A DNA stretch of 64,000 nt from Tubulanus polymorphus (GCF_964204645.1 NC_134026.1:29716650-29780649), one strand, 5' to 3'; shown: positions 13,601-26,164, counted from the stretch's first letter. Translations and numbers: made by a program. Notes: generated by a model from the letters alone, not told the origin.

Positions 13601-15687
13601 ATTCTAACGGCCAATACATTCAAAGGTTTAAAAAAATCACGTATTTGGCCCTGTTTGATGAAAAAAAAATGTATTTCCTTTTAATGCAAATTTCTGTAAT
13701 TATCTTAAAATTCTAAATTTGAATACGAAAAATACCTCTTTTATAGTAAGTGGCAATTCTCTCATTTTGATGACAAATTTAGGTTTTTCTTCTGCAGCAA
13801 TTTTTCCTTCCTCCTATGATGTAGATTTGTCAATGATACAGGAAAGAGCTTGACTATTTCATTCTCAAAATGAACCCTTGCTATGAAACTAACCTTCGAC
13901 TGAAGTGATGAATTCTTTTCATCATTCTTATTTTTACTATCTTCATCTTCATCATCACTACTATCAGACTCTGAGGACGATGACGACTCATTTAGAATGA
14001 CATTTGTCTTCTTTTTTGACTTGAGATACTGTAAAATTAATACACCACGGTTTGTAATAATAGAATCTACCATGACTGCATATTTAATTCTAAAACTTAC
14101 ATCAAGATCTGAAATTCCTTTCTTCATAGCAACTGATTTAGTTTTGTCATCTTTCACAATCGCTGGAACTGCAAGTTTTATCATATAAATGCTTGACATA
14201 TCAATCTCAATAAACATATCAATCTTATCTTATACACATCTAACTACCGGTAGCAGAGATGAGATGCAAGATTCTGAAACGTTCACATTATTCACACACA
14301 AATTTTTACTTTTTTTCCAACATTTTTCACATGCATCTCATCCCTGTAATAGTAAACCATAAAATGAAAAATATATTCCGAATTTGATCACTTACCTTCA
14401 TCGATGGTTTTAGTTTCCCCAGAATTGTCTTCCTCCTCATTTTCATCACTATTACTGTCATCATCCTCCTCCTCGTCACTACTGTCATCATCAGCGGTTT
14501 GTTTCGGTTTAGTTTTAGTTTCGTTCTGACTGACAGTAGCCACGTCATCTCCCCACGCAGTTTTTGTGCTTCGATTCTTATGAACTTCAAGGAATTCTTT
14601 AAATTCGGGATCATCTTTCAGCTAAAAATCACACGATTACTTAACCCTTTCAGTGCGTCTACACCGCAGTGCGGTGTATAAATCAGTGATGGATTTTGCT
14701 AGTACACCGCACTGCGGTGTATTGATGTAATTAGTAATTTGTAATTATCTCTATTGAAAAATGGCAGCAAGTGTCAAACATAGTGAAATACTAGTAACTA
14801 ACGATACACCGCACTGCGGTGTAGACGCACTATAGTGGAATTCCCATTGTTCAACACACTAGGGTGGAATTTTTTAGAATTTTCAAATTTTCTCCAGCAC
14901 TATAGGGTATTAATTAGTCAGCACAGAAAGGGTTAATACACAAATCAAAAACATCTCACAGATATCAAACTCTATCAGGGCAATAATACTTACTGTTCCT
15001 AAAAGACTACCAAATTTTTCTTCTCGTTCTTCTAATTTCTTCAATTTCTTTTCCTATGAAAAGGAAAGAAACATTATCTCTAAAAGTTTCATATCGATTT
15101 CAAATGAACTTTGAAATAAAGAATTGAACCTTTTTCAATTTCTTCCTTTCGAGTTTCAATTCTTCTGCCGTCTTCTTTTCTTTCGTTTTCATGAATCGTT
15201 CATAAGCGGAACTTCCTTTCGAATGTTTACTCCAGGCGCGAGGTTTGTTCGGATTATTAAAATCTGAACAGAGCTCCACCTGAAAAAAATGTAACATTTA
15301 TGAAACACATTCTGAACCTGGCATTTTAATACAACTAAACATCCAATAGCCTTGTATACTATATACCTGTAATTTTGAGGTGTCAATAAATGAGTTGTTG
15401 AAACATTTCATAGCATTTCGAGCTTCATCTTCATTGGAATACCCGATAAAACAGAATTTTCGGAAAACGCCCTGTTTTGTATATTTCAGGGACAAATCAG
15501 TGATAGTCCCTTTGGCAGAAAATATACTCCTTATTTTCTCATCTTTCACCTGAAATGTAAGTAAATAATGTTAATTTGATTGAATTGAATCTACGAGACT
15601 ATTTAATTTTAACGTAATATTGAATGTTAACGCTGTTTATCATCCGCTTACATCTTTGGGGAGATTTTTTACAATAATTCGTGACAT
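10678..15687 (-). CDS. RBM19: RBM19/Mrd1 multi-RRM rRNA-processing protein
   Basis: Twenty-two exons join in frame to 941 residues (human protein about 960). Exon 1 is 15652-15687 (MSRIIVKNLPKD), then 15367-15549, 15130-15279, 14994-15053, 14396-14621, 14101-14168, 13894-14028, 13736-13813, 13573-13650, 13421-13492, 13177-13328, 13008-13086, 12728-12919, 12583-12637, 12409-12505, 12208-12318, 11933-12133, 11408-11844, 11215-11328, 11027-11132, 10829-10950 and 10678-10751. Six RRM domains are recognisable. Family landmarks are PRAWSKH after RRM1, SHNWNTLFLGANAVAD, KTVILVKNLPAGT, YLEWAPIEVF, and CHSTHLFGRRLVLEWAESED in the last RRM. Acidic Ser/Asp/Glu linkers follow RRM1. The family acts in small-subunit pre-rRNA processing in the nucleolus. 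A piggyBac-like MITE sits in intron 4. Confidence 0.95.
14641..14936. mobile_element. piggyBac-like MITE with CG palindromes
   Basis: The element starts TTAACCCTTTCAGTGC and, read from the other end, TTAACCCTTTCTGTGC. TTAA is both the outer edge and the expected piggyBac target duplication. Inside are three copies of the palindrome ACACCGCASTGCGGTGT, at about 14661-14677, 14703-14719 and 14805-14821. No coding capacity. It lies in RBM19 intron 4. Assignment to piggyBac is inferred from TTAA plus CCCTTT ends. Confidence 0.8.
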
Positions 15688-16387
15688 AATTGAAGTCTAT
15701 ATTACGAGTAAGTGGCGCATTATCAGTGATAATTTAACAATATTCCTGTCTTCACTGCATGTAAACAAATGCACGTGTTCAGCGCTCCACACGTCCTTCA
15801 ACAATAATTGACATTTTGAATCGGAGTCCAGTGGAGGTCGAATCCCGGGAAACATGAACCAAGGTTAGGCCACTGCCAATTCCTGTGCCGCCAAATAGTA
15901 GTAACCAATATGGCAGCGCCCATAAAAAAATTTTCCGATGCCTTTATTAAAATCTTCTATCAGTAGTATCATCTGGCAATCTAAGTGTGTGTTGTAGTAG
16001 TAGTATTGACTTTGTTTTGGATCCCATAACATCCCACGCGTTTGTTTACTAAGACGTGGCGACGAGCCGTGTGTGTGTCCAATATTTATCTGGTAGCCAT
16101 GCGATAATTAATTAGTCTGTCAGTGTCACTGTCAGGGGAAGATACAGACTGAGTGAGGCTACGTTCTGCATGCATGGGTGAAGTGGAACTGGAAGTGATG
16201 ATAAGAGTCTGAAAATTAGAATCCTGACAAACCTTGTTTGTCTTTTCTGGATTCTTCAATTGATGTAGTCAGTAACCTGTCTGTGGTTTAGTTTCACGGT
16301 CGGATATTTTCACAAACCACAAGTTGGTATAAGCCCATCCGATTATAAAAAGCTTACCACCAACGATTAGGTAACTAACTACAATTG
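15688..16387. promoter_or_regulatory. Divergent RBM19/TRMT44 intergenic region
   Basis: About 700 bp between the start codons of RBM19 (-) and TRMT44 (+). It should hold both promoters and 5' UTRs. No TATA box, RNA gene or other ORF is supported. Confidence 0.45.
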
Positions 16388-19300
16388 ATGGTGATGATGG
16401 AGTCAATGGAATGGAAAAATGTAGCGTCATCATCGATGGTTTTAACTGACAAAATAGAACTTAATTGGGCGAACCAATTTTGGCAAGCTGTCGATATCTG
16501 GATGCAGAAACCTCAAGTAGTAAACAAACGTCTGTGCGGAGCAATTATTCTCGCAAGAATCGGTTTGAAATGTCGCCGGCCCTCCAGTAAAGAATTTGGA
16601 TTTTATCAACAGCTTAAGCAAAAAGTTGAAGAGAATCTGGATGATTTAGAATCTGCATTTAATGATTTAGAGTTGAATCATGAAGATGAGATTGAATTGA
16701 TCGTAAGAGATGTACTTCCTAAACAAAGCGATAAATGTCAAACTATAAGAGAAGTTGTTATCTTAGGTATCATCAAAATAGCTCTAAAATACCTCGATTA
16801 ACTCATTCAAGTTTTACATTCTAATAAATTTCGAAATTTTCCTCCTGTTTTACAGATAAGAAGATGCAAGAAATCATTTATTTTCCGATCTCTAACATCA
16901 GAGATTCGAGTGGTGATATATACATGCAGTCTTACATGGTTAAAATGATCGATGGCAGTTCAGATAAAAGGTGATTAGGTCTACTTCCATTTCAGTTGAT
17001 TCATTCAATTATTTAATGGAATGAGGAGTTGTAGTGAAGCTGTATCAACCTAGTGTCAAATCAGTAAATATGAACACTGATTGATTAGTACCTAGTTGGT
17101 CAATTTAATTTGTATTAAAATCAAGTTAACCTATAACAAAGTACTTCGAGTCTTCAGTTTTACCTTCTTTAATATAGGATAGAAATAAGTGTCAACTCTG
17201 GTGAACACATAGTTCCACATGTACATCATACTGCCTCATGGTTAAAGGATGTTTTACTACCAAAATTACTGAAATGGATGAATGAAGGAGAACTTCAGAA
17301 TCTAACGAATTCGCTTCAACTTGTCGCATTAGATCATTATAACTCAATGTATCAAAACTTGAAAGTCAAATACGGAAAGGATTTGGTTCAGGTATCTATC
17401 ATACTCTATGTATTACTCTGACCATTTATAGATACATTGTGACATATTTACAATGTTACCTGTTTCTAGTCTTGGTGTGAGAGCACTGATCCTCAAAAGT
17501 TTGTTTATGAAGAACTGGCTATTGCTTCATATTTAATGGTAAGCTGTGAATTGTATTTCTACCTACTGTTATGTTTTGTAGACCGGTACATCGTAAATAT
17601 TGTTATACTTTATAACATCAGGTACTATTTGAAGAAGAGGAACAAAAGTGTGGAAAAAAGCAGACATTTGTAGACCTCGGATGTGGGAATGGATTATTGG
17701 TGTATGTTCTCGCTAATGAAGGGGTAAGAAATATATAATCATATGTTCATATTATCCTGTTTCATTTTGCGGTTTTAATTCCAGGTTTTATGATCTTTCA
17801 GTACACAGGAATTGGTATAGATGTAAGAAAACGAAAGATTTGGGACACGTACGGACCTAATGTTCACCTGAAAGTAGGTTTCATTTTCATCTTATATTTA
17901 GCTCTTAATACCTAGTCTGAATTTACCGGTAATCAGTATCTGTATAATTTCAGGAATGCGCTATTAAACCATCTGCGGGGAACTTATTCAAAGAATATGA
18001 TTGGATAATTGGTAACCATAGTGATGAGTTGACGCCGTGGATACCGGTAATAGCAGCGAGGTGAGCCGTGAACGAGTTTGAAAGAGAATACTACGAATCT
18101 CAAATTAAAAACATTGTTTTCTAGATGAGAAATTAAACATTTATTTTCAGGTCCAGTTACAATTGTAAATATTTTGTACTGCCGTGTTGTCCGCATGATT
18201 TCAATCATAAATTCAACGAACGTAAAGCCGGATGTAGCTTGTATCAGGCGTATTTACAATACGTAGCTCAGATCGGCGAGAAATGTGGATTCCACGTAGA
18301 ACGTGATACTTTACGAATTCCGTCAACAAAACGGGTAAAATAACTTTCTAGTTCGATAACGAGAGACATCTGCAAAAACCTGAAAATTCCTTTAACCGCG
18401 GGGCAATGTGTTAATGTCATGAAGGGCACGTTCTTGTAGAAAATCCTGTAAAGGGCAAGAGAAGGCACAAATTAGTTGAAAATTCTGGGGAAGGAAATTT
18501 TTTTTTTGGTCACAAGCGCATCGCTACCAGAATGCTATTTTCTGAAGCTTGCCAAACAATATTCTCATAACACTCAGATCTAGCCCTGTGTTTTATAAGT
18601 TTAAATCTAATTCACTCTAGTTTTAATCTATTATCTAATGTAAAATCCATATTTCTATTTCACGTTCTAAAGGTGTGTTTTGTTGGAAGAACGAGAACGT
18701 ATTCGGTAGATGCAGAATCTGTTATGGATCGTCAGTTACAATCTTATATCAATGAACGTTGCGATAGTTCATCGGAAAAACAAAATTCACTATCGGATAA
18801 TTCTCGACCCGTTAGTAAGAAATTCAAATCCTCGCCCGACGATGACGACAACGCCGCCTCGTTGGACGATTGGGCGGTGAATTTTACACCTCGGGAATCG
18901 GTGGAAAAAGTTCGGAACTGTACGACCGTCGATCGAGGACTTCAGGATCTGATCGTCGATCGCGTGTTTAAAACGATCATCAAACATGAGAACCGCTGTG
19001 ATTTACAGGACGGGAGAAAGTGGAATAAAGGTGCTTCTATTGAACTATCACAGGTCGCTAAACTATTTGATAAATCGTGTCTTGTACAACTGAAAAAGGA
19101 ATGCGGAGGAATTCAGACGTTACTGAGAAACCAACATCAGATTTTTGCAGGTAAATGAAGGAATACTGTATACAGTAGACTCTGATCAAATCAGATCCTT
19201 TTAAATGAGGTTTGTCTTCGACTAGAACAATAGAGTTGGATGTAACAAAAATCCAGATTAAAGGGTTATCTTAGTCAAAGTTCATCCGAGCCGACATGAT

Positions 19301-19617
19301 TGGAGTCTACTGTATAGGATTATATATCTAGGAATTTGTGTATGGAAAGCACAGGTTAATGTGGTTCATAGTTTTAATATTTCGTTTCTTATTGATTTCC
19401 AGTTATTGGTGGCAAAGTTCAGTTGAAATCGGAACTCAAAGAACGGCCAAAACAAAAGAACAAATTCTCGAAAAATCCTGAATTATTTTTGAAGACGAAA
19501 CTTTGTTGGTTTAATGATCATCATCCCGATGGATGTCCACGTGTTTCAGAGAATTGTCTCTTTGCTCATGGCAATAATGAACTTAGAACATTGAATCTTG
19601 TAAACACGGAAACTTGA
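16388..19617 (+). CDS. TRMT44: tRNA (uracil-2'-O)-methyltransferase, Trm44 family
   Basis: Ten exons: 16388-16766, 16856-16970, 17178-17391, 17470-17538, 17622-17723, 17802-17873, 17954-18060, 18151-18334, 18673-19150 and 19403-19617, joining to 644 residues. The SAM-binding motif is FVDLGCGNGLLVYVL, followed by GIGIDVRKRKIWDTY and the family word LPCCPHDF. A C-terminal CCCH zinc finger (CWFNDHHPDGC, then C and H) is near the end. The family methylates the ribose of U44 in the extra arm of tRNA-Ser. ATGs at 16388, 16394, 16397 and 16406 are all in frame, so the exact start is uncertain by up to six codons. Confidence 0.92.
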
Positions 19618-20087
19618 AAAAATGATCTCCAAAATAAATATCTATTCTATCCAATTATCCTCTTCAGTCCTCAGATGCTTTCGAGCGATTAATTCACGCA
19701 GTTTATATGCAGAAATATTTATTTATTGATTCATGAATACCAGTTTTTCGAAACAGTACATCTTAAAGACCACAACATTGAAGCACAATTTTTTAAAATT
19801 ATACCATTATTTTTACAAACATGTAGCACATCTTATAGACCAAGAAATTAAACAACGACATAAAATTAAGGAAAATTATCAAACACCAAATACATGTTCA
19901 TGCACAGCAGGGCGTTTTGAATGACGAAACAAATGCATTAATATATTTGACGTAACATCAGATGTAACATAAAATGTACCACCATTTAAATTCATTATTT
20001 AATTCGCAGATTCAACATACACATTCCATGAACATTAACATACAGGAGTTTCGAGCTGATTGACTAGAAAATACTTGATCTCCGCAT

Positions 20088-21695
20088 TTATTCCTCATCA
20101 TCTGGTACTTGAACATTAATCCGATGCCAAGCATTATTTATCAACCCACGTAAATTCCAAATACCCTCAATACTATCTGGTTGTGTGTTATATGAGGTAT
20201 CAATTGCTTTAGCGATTATGTTCAACTTTCCCTTATGACCTTTCGGTATTTCTAAATCTTTTTCCCACAAACTCCATGCCCAGCGTCGATTGTATTCTTG
20301 ATCGACATTTTCGAGATCGGCTTCGAACCAGGTTTTACCGCCGTCGATTGAAAGATCGACTCTGATGATACCGCGACCTCCCCCGCTCCACGCGTAACCT
20401 CTTATCGTTACGACTTCGTTATCGGGCAGTTTACTACCATCTTTAGGGCAACAGATCGCAGATGTGACCGGCGCTTCAATCATAGCTTGCGATTTACTAA
20501 AATCTGCATTACCCCAATCAACGGAAGGACTGAACCCTTTGTAATCATTCTGTTGCCAATGAGAACTACTTTCTTTTTCGCTTACTACAATTTTTGATAC
20601 CCATTTAACATTACGAGCGCCGACAGTGCCCGGTATAATAACCCTAGCTGGATAACCGTGATCGGGAGGGATTTCAACACCATTCATTTCATACGCAACC
20701 AAAGCTTCCCCGTGCGAATTGAAAACAAGATTCGCAGGAACTGAAGCGCCATATCCGGCGTTAGTCGGATCTTTATCTAACCCTTCAAACTGTACGTGTT
20801 TGATTTTAGGATCATCAATAGCAACCCCTGCGTATTTCAAAACATCCATCAATTTGGCTCCACCCCACTCTGCATTACTTATAGCCGTACCCTGCCAACT
20901 GAGGCCTTTAACCTCCTTAACTCTAGACATTTCAGCGCGGCGATTACCAGCGCACTGCATCGTCGCTACAACTTTGTGCTTTTTGAATTTTGTTTTCAAG
21001 TCGTGAAGACTCAATTTCAACGGTTTTTTCATGCCTTCCCCGGTGATTTCCAAAACGTATTTTTTTGGATCTACAACCGGTACGGCTAGATGATTACGGA
21101 TGAAGAATATTTCATTAGGCGTTATGATATTATCAGTGATTAACTCAGTCGGAGGTTCAGCATTAAACGGTTTATTAGAATTGATATTAAGAGCTGGATG
21201 TCTCTTAGGTTCATTCGCGTACGGATCGTTGCTATTTCGGATGACATTTTTCTTCAAATCTGCCTCGTTTATTTGACCGATACGATATTTTCTGAGCATC
21301 CTCACGATTCCTGATTCTTTATGGACGGCGTACATCTCCCAGAACGGTTCCAAAGCTCCCCCTGCAGCGAGTAAAATCTTATCACCACCCGGGTGCTTAT
21401 CGACGAATTCCGTAATATCAAAAACCTCTCCGGCATACGTGACCCAGATTCCCGTCTCTTTCGAACGATGTTTCGATATTTCCTCGATAGAGAATTTCGG
21501 TAACTGAAGTTGGTCGGCTTTATCGATAGTTTTTGCAGAAACAGAAGATGGATAATTCTTATACATCAGATATCCGCCTAGACCGACTGCAGCTGCAACT
21601 ACCGGCGCATACTGCTTTACACCTAGGCTCAATCTGAGTCGGGACGTGGACGAACTTGATGAATGTTGACTTCTAGCGGTAATAAACAGTGACGG
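20088..21695 (-). CDS. SUOX: Sulfite oxidase (5' exon not identified)
   Basis: One long exon encodes a cytochrome b5 domain (heme ligands in DKHPGGDK and YAVHKES), a molybdopterin domain with the catalytic cysteine in MQCAGNRRAEMSR, and the C-terminal dimerisation domain. The enzyme oxidises sulfite to sulfate in the mitochondrial intermembrane space. The exon stays open upstream to a splice acceptor at 21696. The added residues (PSLFITARSQHSSSSSTS onward) are Arg/Ser-rich, as expected of a mitochondrial presequence, so the initiator ATG must sit in an upstream exon I could not place. The visible portion is 535 residues. The only in-frame start near the b5 domain is a TTG at 21632, not used in this setting. 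Confidence 0.93.
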   Translation of the reverse strand, partial: PSLFITARSQHSSSSSTSRLRLSLGVKQYAPVVAAAVGLGGYLMYKNYPSSVSAKTIDKADQLQLPKFSIEEISKHRSKETGIWVTYAGEVFDITEFVDKHPGGDKILLAAGGALEPFWEMYAVHKESGIVRMLRKYRIGQINEADLKKNVIRNSNDPYANEPKRHPALNINSNKPFNAEPPTELITDNIITPNEIFFIRNHLAVPVVDPKKYVLEITGEGMKKPLKLSLHDLKTKFKKHKVVATMQCAGNRRAEMSRVKEVKGLSWQGTAISNAEWGGAKLMDVLKYAGVAIDDPKIKHVQFEGLDKDPTNAGYGASVPANLVFNSHGEALVAYEMNGVEIPPDHGYPARVIIPGTVGARNVKWVSKIVVSEKESSSHWQQNDYKGFSPSVDWGNADFSKSQAMIEAPVTSAICCPKDGSKLPDNEVVTIRGYAWSGGGRGIIRVDLSIDGGKTWFEADLENVDQEYNRRWAWSLWEKDLEIPKGHKGKLNIIAKAIDTSYNTQPDSIEGIWNLRGLINNAWHRINVQVPDDEE

Positions 21696-21762
21696 CTGTA
21701 ATGAGAGACAAAAGAGTCACATATAATTAAAACAATCCGAATATGATGGAAAATAGAAATCT

Positions 21763-21954
21763 ATGGGCGTTAGGTGCCGCTGCAGTCTTGGTGCCATCAT
21801 GTTCAAGTTCCCGCTGAGGGAGGATACCTCTGTGCTGCACTACAAGATGGGATATGATTATGATCATATGTCGAGGATAGAGAACGTGCAGGCGAGAGGG
21901 TGGCTCCACTATAAATCTATGCTACTGTACTGGCAGAAATTGAATATGGAGTAA
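21763..21954 (+). CDS. Possible small ORF between SUOX and PTER
   Basis: ATG-initiated 63-codon frame (MGVRCRCSLGAIMFK at the start, ARGWLHYKSMLLYWQ near the end). It is rich in aromatic and basic residues and lies divergently from SUOX. I do not recognise it. An overlapping frame from 21741 (MMENRNLWALGAAAVL) ends after 24 codons. It could be a genuine micropeptide, an exon whose partner I missed, or chance. Against it: no domain, no supported splice partner, and opposite-strand frames of similar length overlap it. Confidence 0.25.
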   Translation: MGVRCRCSLGAIMFKFPLREDTSVLHYKMGYDYDHMSRIENVQARGWLHYKSMLLYWQKLNME

Positions 21955-22528
21955 GTTGCATAGATATTGCCTTCTATTAATAAATATCCGTCAGGGTATA
22001 TAACTTTCTGACACTAACATGCAATATAGTGTATTGTAATTGAATTTATTCGATCTAAACTCACGTTGTTTTCTATTAATTTGCGTCCACCGCGTCTTAA
22101 AGCGGCAACACAATGAACGGTCCTCCCTCCAAACATCGTTATCTATTTCGTTTGATACTTGTCATACAAAGTAAATGGTTACACAACTCGACAAGAAGGA
22201 ATCTCGAATCTTCAGCTTAAAAATAATTAATTGACGTTGAATTTGACCACCCGGAAATAAATAATATAAAGGTAAAACGTTTCACTGAAATATCGTTAGC
22301 AAGTCAAGAGCCCTTAGATTATTGAAATAGTTGACTTTTAGGTTTTGAATATAAAGTAAACCAAAACGTAGATTTCGTACGTAGATCTATCTAAGTAAAA
22401 CCTTTACTTTAACGATGGGAATAATTTGTGTGAGTTTTTTTAGTCGTCGTGGCATCGAGTTTAGTAGACATTTGCAATGCAATTATAAGGTCTTAAAGAC
22501 AGTGACGTTCAAATAAAAACGCCTGAAA

Positions 22529-24280
22529 ATGGATCATAAAATGGTTCAAACCGGTAAAGTTTACCCCTATCATATAGATTGGCTATTCAATTTCTGTATG
22601 CAGATATCTTACATTTATATAGATAAATGATAAAGTGCAAACTAAAAAGGTTAAACACACAAGTTCGTCTAAATCACTGGAGGTGGCAGCACTTGCTGGT
22701 CCCCTGGAATTATTTTGCGGGCTGCTTAAAAATGAATTGTGACTTCTTTTTCAGTGCTGGGTTCGATAGAACCCTCTAAACTAGGGATTACGTTGCCCCA
22801 TGAACATTTGTCTATAGATTTCGATAAGATGTATATCCCTCCAAACGCAGACGAAGTTGCAGGCATACAGAACTGTAGCTGGGAATTGGCTAATGTAGGA
22901 TGGATTCGCCAAAATCCGTAGGTTCTTATTCAAAAAACCTCATGGAATAGAATTCCAAATATTTGCTGGCTTTAATTTGTGTTATTTCAATTTCAGGTAC
23001 TGCCATAAAGATAATCTTACGCTGAAAAATTGTGAAGCGATCATTGAAAAAGAACTTCAAATTTACAAAGTTAGTCACCATCAGATTACTGTAGGTACAA
23101 TGATTTAACCTTCTATAGATAAAATGAAATTTTGTTTTTACAGGCAATTGGCGGTTCATCAATAGTGGAGCTTTCTACTCATGGTTTGCAAAGAAATTTG
23201 AAGTTTATTAAAGACATATCTGAGTCAACTGGAGTTCATATTATTACTGGTGCAGGTGACTAAAAACACTCAGTCTTAACGCCTAAGTAGTTATAATATA
23301 GCATACAATATCCTTTTCAACTAAGCTCTCTTGTTTCATTGAAGGTTATTACGTAAATACATGTCAGGAATTGAAAATGAACACAACACCAGTTGAGGAA
23401 CTTACTGAAAGTATAATGAATGAACTGACCGTTGGTTCTGATGGAATAAGATGTGGTTGTATCGGAGAACTAGGTTGTAGTTTCCCTTTACACGGTATGC
23501 ATAGTTAGTTCATTATCACTTCTGTTATGTTTTTAAGTCAATATCTCCAATGAGTGATGTTTTCTTCAGCAAATGAAAGGAGGGTGTTGCAAGCAGGCGC
23601 AATAGCTCAGTCACAAGCAGGCTGTGGAATGAACATCCATCCAGGCAGAGATGTTAATGCTCCTATAGATATCATCCGCATTTTGCAAGAATCAGGAGCT
23701 GATATTTCAAAAACCACCATGTCACACTTGGACAGTAAGTAGACATTAGACCAGACTATGAAATTTTGTCTAATTCATTTTGCTCGTTTCCAGGAATTCC
23801 TCTGATAAAAAATGTTTCTTCTGTTTTGTCCAGGGACTATTGCTGATAATGAAAAACTCATTGAACTAGCAGAGACTGGGTGTTATTTAGAATATGATTT
23901 ATTCGGCATCGAAGTGTCTAAATACGTGTATAATCCAAAATTCGATATGCCAAGCGATGCTGAACGAATTAAACAAATAAAGTTCTTAGTTGACGAAGGT
24001 CATGAGGATAAAATATTGATTGCACATGATATACACACTAAACACAGATTGGTATGTTTGATTGCTGATTAAATTGCATGACCGATGACCTTAAGCATTC
24101 AAGGCAAGTTCTTTAGTATTTGAAATGGATTTTATTATTTTGCAGGTGGCATTTGGTGGTCATGGCTTCAATCATATACAGAAGAATGTTGTTCCGACAA
24201 TGCTTGATCGAGGCCTGACGCAAAAACATGTTGATAAGTTTCTTATTCACAATCCAGCTGCTTGGCTGACTGTCAAATAA
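22529..24280 (+). CDS. PTER: Phosphotriesterase-related amidohydrolase
   Basis: Eight exons: 22529-22553, 22755-22917, 22997-23069, 23144-23255, 23345-23494, 23570-23734, 23834-24051 and 24146-24280, giving 346 residues (vertebrate PTER about 349). The short first exon MDHKMVQT joins [11 protein letters not shown], matching the family start. Metal-binding motifs in order are LPHEHL, the bridging Glu in GCIGELGCS (Lys in bacterial phosphotriesterase), the His of NIHPGRD, the His of MSHLDR and the Asp of AHDIHTK. Vertebrate PTER has been reported to hydrolyse N-acetyltaurine; the substrate here is inferred by family only. Confidence 0.93.
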
Positions 24281-25401
24281 TGTCCTAGTCCAGATTCACT
24301 TGTGGTTATTGGTTGAGAAACTTCCCTAAAACTGCAAGCAATGTGTCAGTATATCAACAAATAGTTTATTTTGAATTAATCGAATTATTAAGTTGTATCC
24401 ATGGACTCGGAGATAAGTCCAGAATTTATAATAAGAATATTAATAAATCATGATTGAAAATTTAAACCAAAACTATGATTCTAGTCTATTAGGGTTTAAC
24501 TCTACTAAAAGGATTTCTAAAATTCTTATATCATTTGCTTTTTAGCTGTGTTCTTTAAGAAATAAAATATTATATTTCGATTTGATTGATATGGTGTTCT
24601 GAAGTTTTTAAATTTTCTGGAGACACATGGCTGTGAATCCTCGAAGGACTGTTGCTGCAGAAAATAGGAGGCAGTGTTTTAAAATTTTGCGATGCGTGAT
24701 GTAGAAAATAGACACCTATTCAACCCAACGGTAACCTGCCCCCAACAACTGGTGTAGTACATTTTCTATAGTGAAAACAGCAAGTTGTGTAATTGCGTGA
24801 AAACATGAGCGGACTAGCCCGCCGTATGATTAGTTCGTAGAAATTCCGCTAGGTGACCGTACAGGATTGCCGCCAAGCTCGAGCAATGGAGTCCCTGGCA
24901 AGTAGGTTTGAATGACATCATCAATTCGGAGATACACGAATTATCCATTAGTCATTATTTGCTTCCGGGTTGTCAAAAGTTGGAATTTTTCTTTGCCGTT
25001 TAGGAAGAGGTAAATACTTATCCTTATAATATTTTATATGATCTTTATATCAGTTATAAAGCATCCAGCTGTGTCTAAGTGTCTCCCAAGACTCGGTGAA
25101 AGTGAAGGCCCAAACCGAACTTGTTGGTTTGGAATAGAATAGGTAGAAGTAGTATGAAAGAAATCACTGACTGACCCATCCCACTCTAGGAATGTGGTTG
25201 AATTTGCTGCTTTGTTGTCTGTTTGACTGCGTGTTTTGGCTGAAAGCCTTGTTTAATCGTGATATTTTCTTACCACCAAATTATAGCTGATATATTATCT
25301 CTCAAACTGCTCGCTAGTAATCAGTACTCTCTCTATTATATTTTTGAATGTAAGTCGAATGATGCCATCAATTTTTCTTTTCAGGATAAATAAGTGTCAT
25401 C

Positions 25402-26164
25402 ATGTCGAGTAGAAAGACCAAAACTAAAACGAAGAAGAGAGCTCAGCGAGCCACTTCAAATGTATTTGCTATGTTTGATCAAGCTCAAATACAAGAATTT
25501 AAAGAAGCTTTTAACATGATTGACCAGAATAGAGATGGATTCATTGACAAAGATGATCTTCACGATATGTTAGCCTCTTTGGGTAAATATCTCATTTATG
25601 AAACTGTAATCATTGACTTACATAAGCAGCACTTGAAGAATCATCTTTAAATTAGAAATGTGTTCCTTTTTTCAGGAAAAGATCCTACGGATGATAGTTT
25701 AGAAAGTATGATTAATGAAGCTCCCGGACCGATAAATTTTACAATGTTTCTCACTTTGTTCGGTGAGAAATTGAATGGAACTGATCCCGAAGATGTCATT
25801 AAAAATGCATTTGGTTGTTTTGACGAAGAAGGAACTGGTAAAATGAGAACATTAATTCCTCCTATCATCGGTGTGTTTCAATCAGTCGTTTTTTAATGTT
25901 TTGTTTTTTGACTCTCCAGGTTTCATCAAAGAAGATCGACTTCGAGAGCTACTGATGACAATGGGAGACCGTTTCAGCGAGGAGGATGTAAGTATTTGTG
26001 TCATTGTCGTCATTAAGCCTCCAGTGGTAAATATTGCGTGATCGCTGGTGTATTTTTTGTAGGTTGATGAGATGTACCGAGAAGCTCCGATTAAAGATGG
26101 AGATTTCAACTACATTGAATTCACTCATATTTTGAAACATGGTTCGTCTAAAGACAAAGAATAG
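25402..26164 (+). CDS. MYL9/12-like: Myosin regulatory light chain (non-muscle/smooth type)
   Basis: Four exons, 25402-25582, 25676-25837, 25920-25987 and 26063-26164, encode 170 residues. The basic N terminus precedes [12 protein letters not shown], which holds the Thr-Ser pair phosphorylated by myosin light chain kinase or ROCK in this family. EF-hand 1 ([12 protein letters not shown]) is intact and the later EF-hands are degenerate, as usual. The end is [19 protein letters not shown] noncoding first exon is likely, since an acceptor (TTTTCAG) lies at 25378-25384 just before the start. AATAAA at about 26907 is a candidate poly(A) signal for a long 3' UTR. Confidence 0.95.

Noticed and set aside
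20719..21089. Plus-strand frames of about 95 codons within sulfite oxidase.
   Set aside because: They are opposite-strand shadows of a well-conserved coding exon.
25838..25896. Read-through of myosin light chain exon 2 (GKMRTLIPP...).
   Set aside because: The spliced form gives the conserved [16 protein letters not shown]; the read-through has no family match and ends soon.
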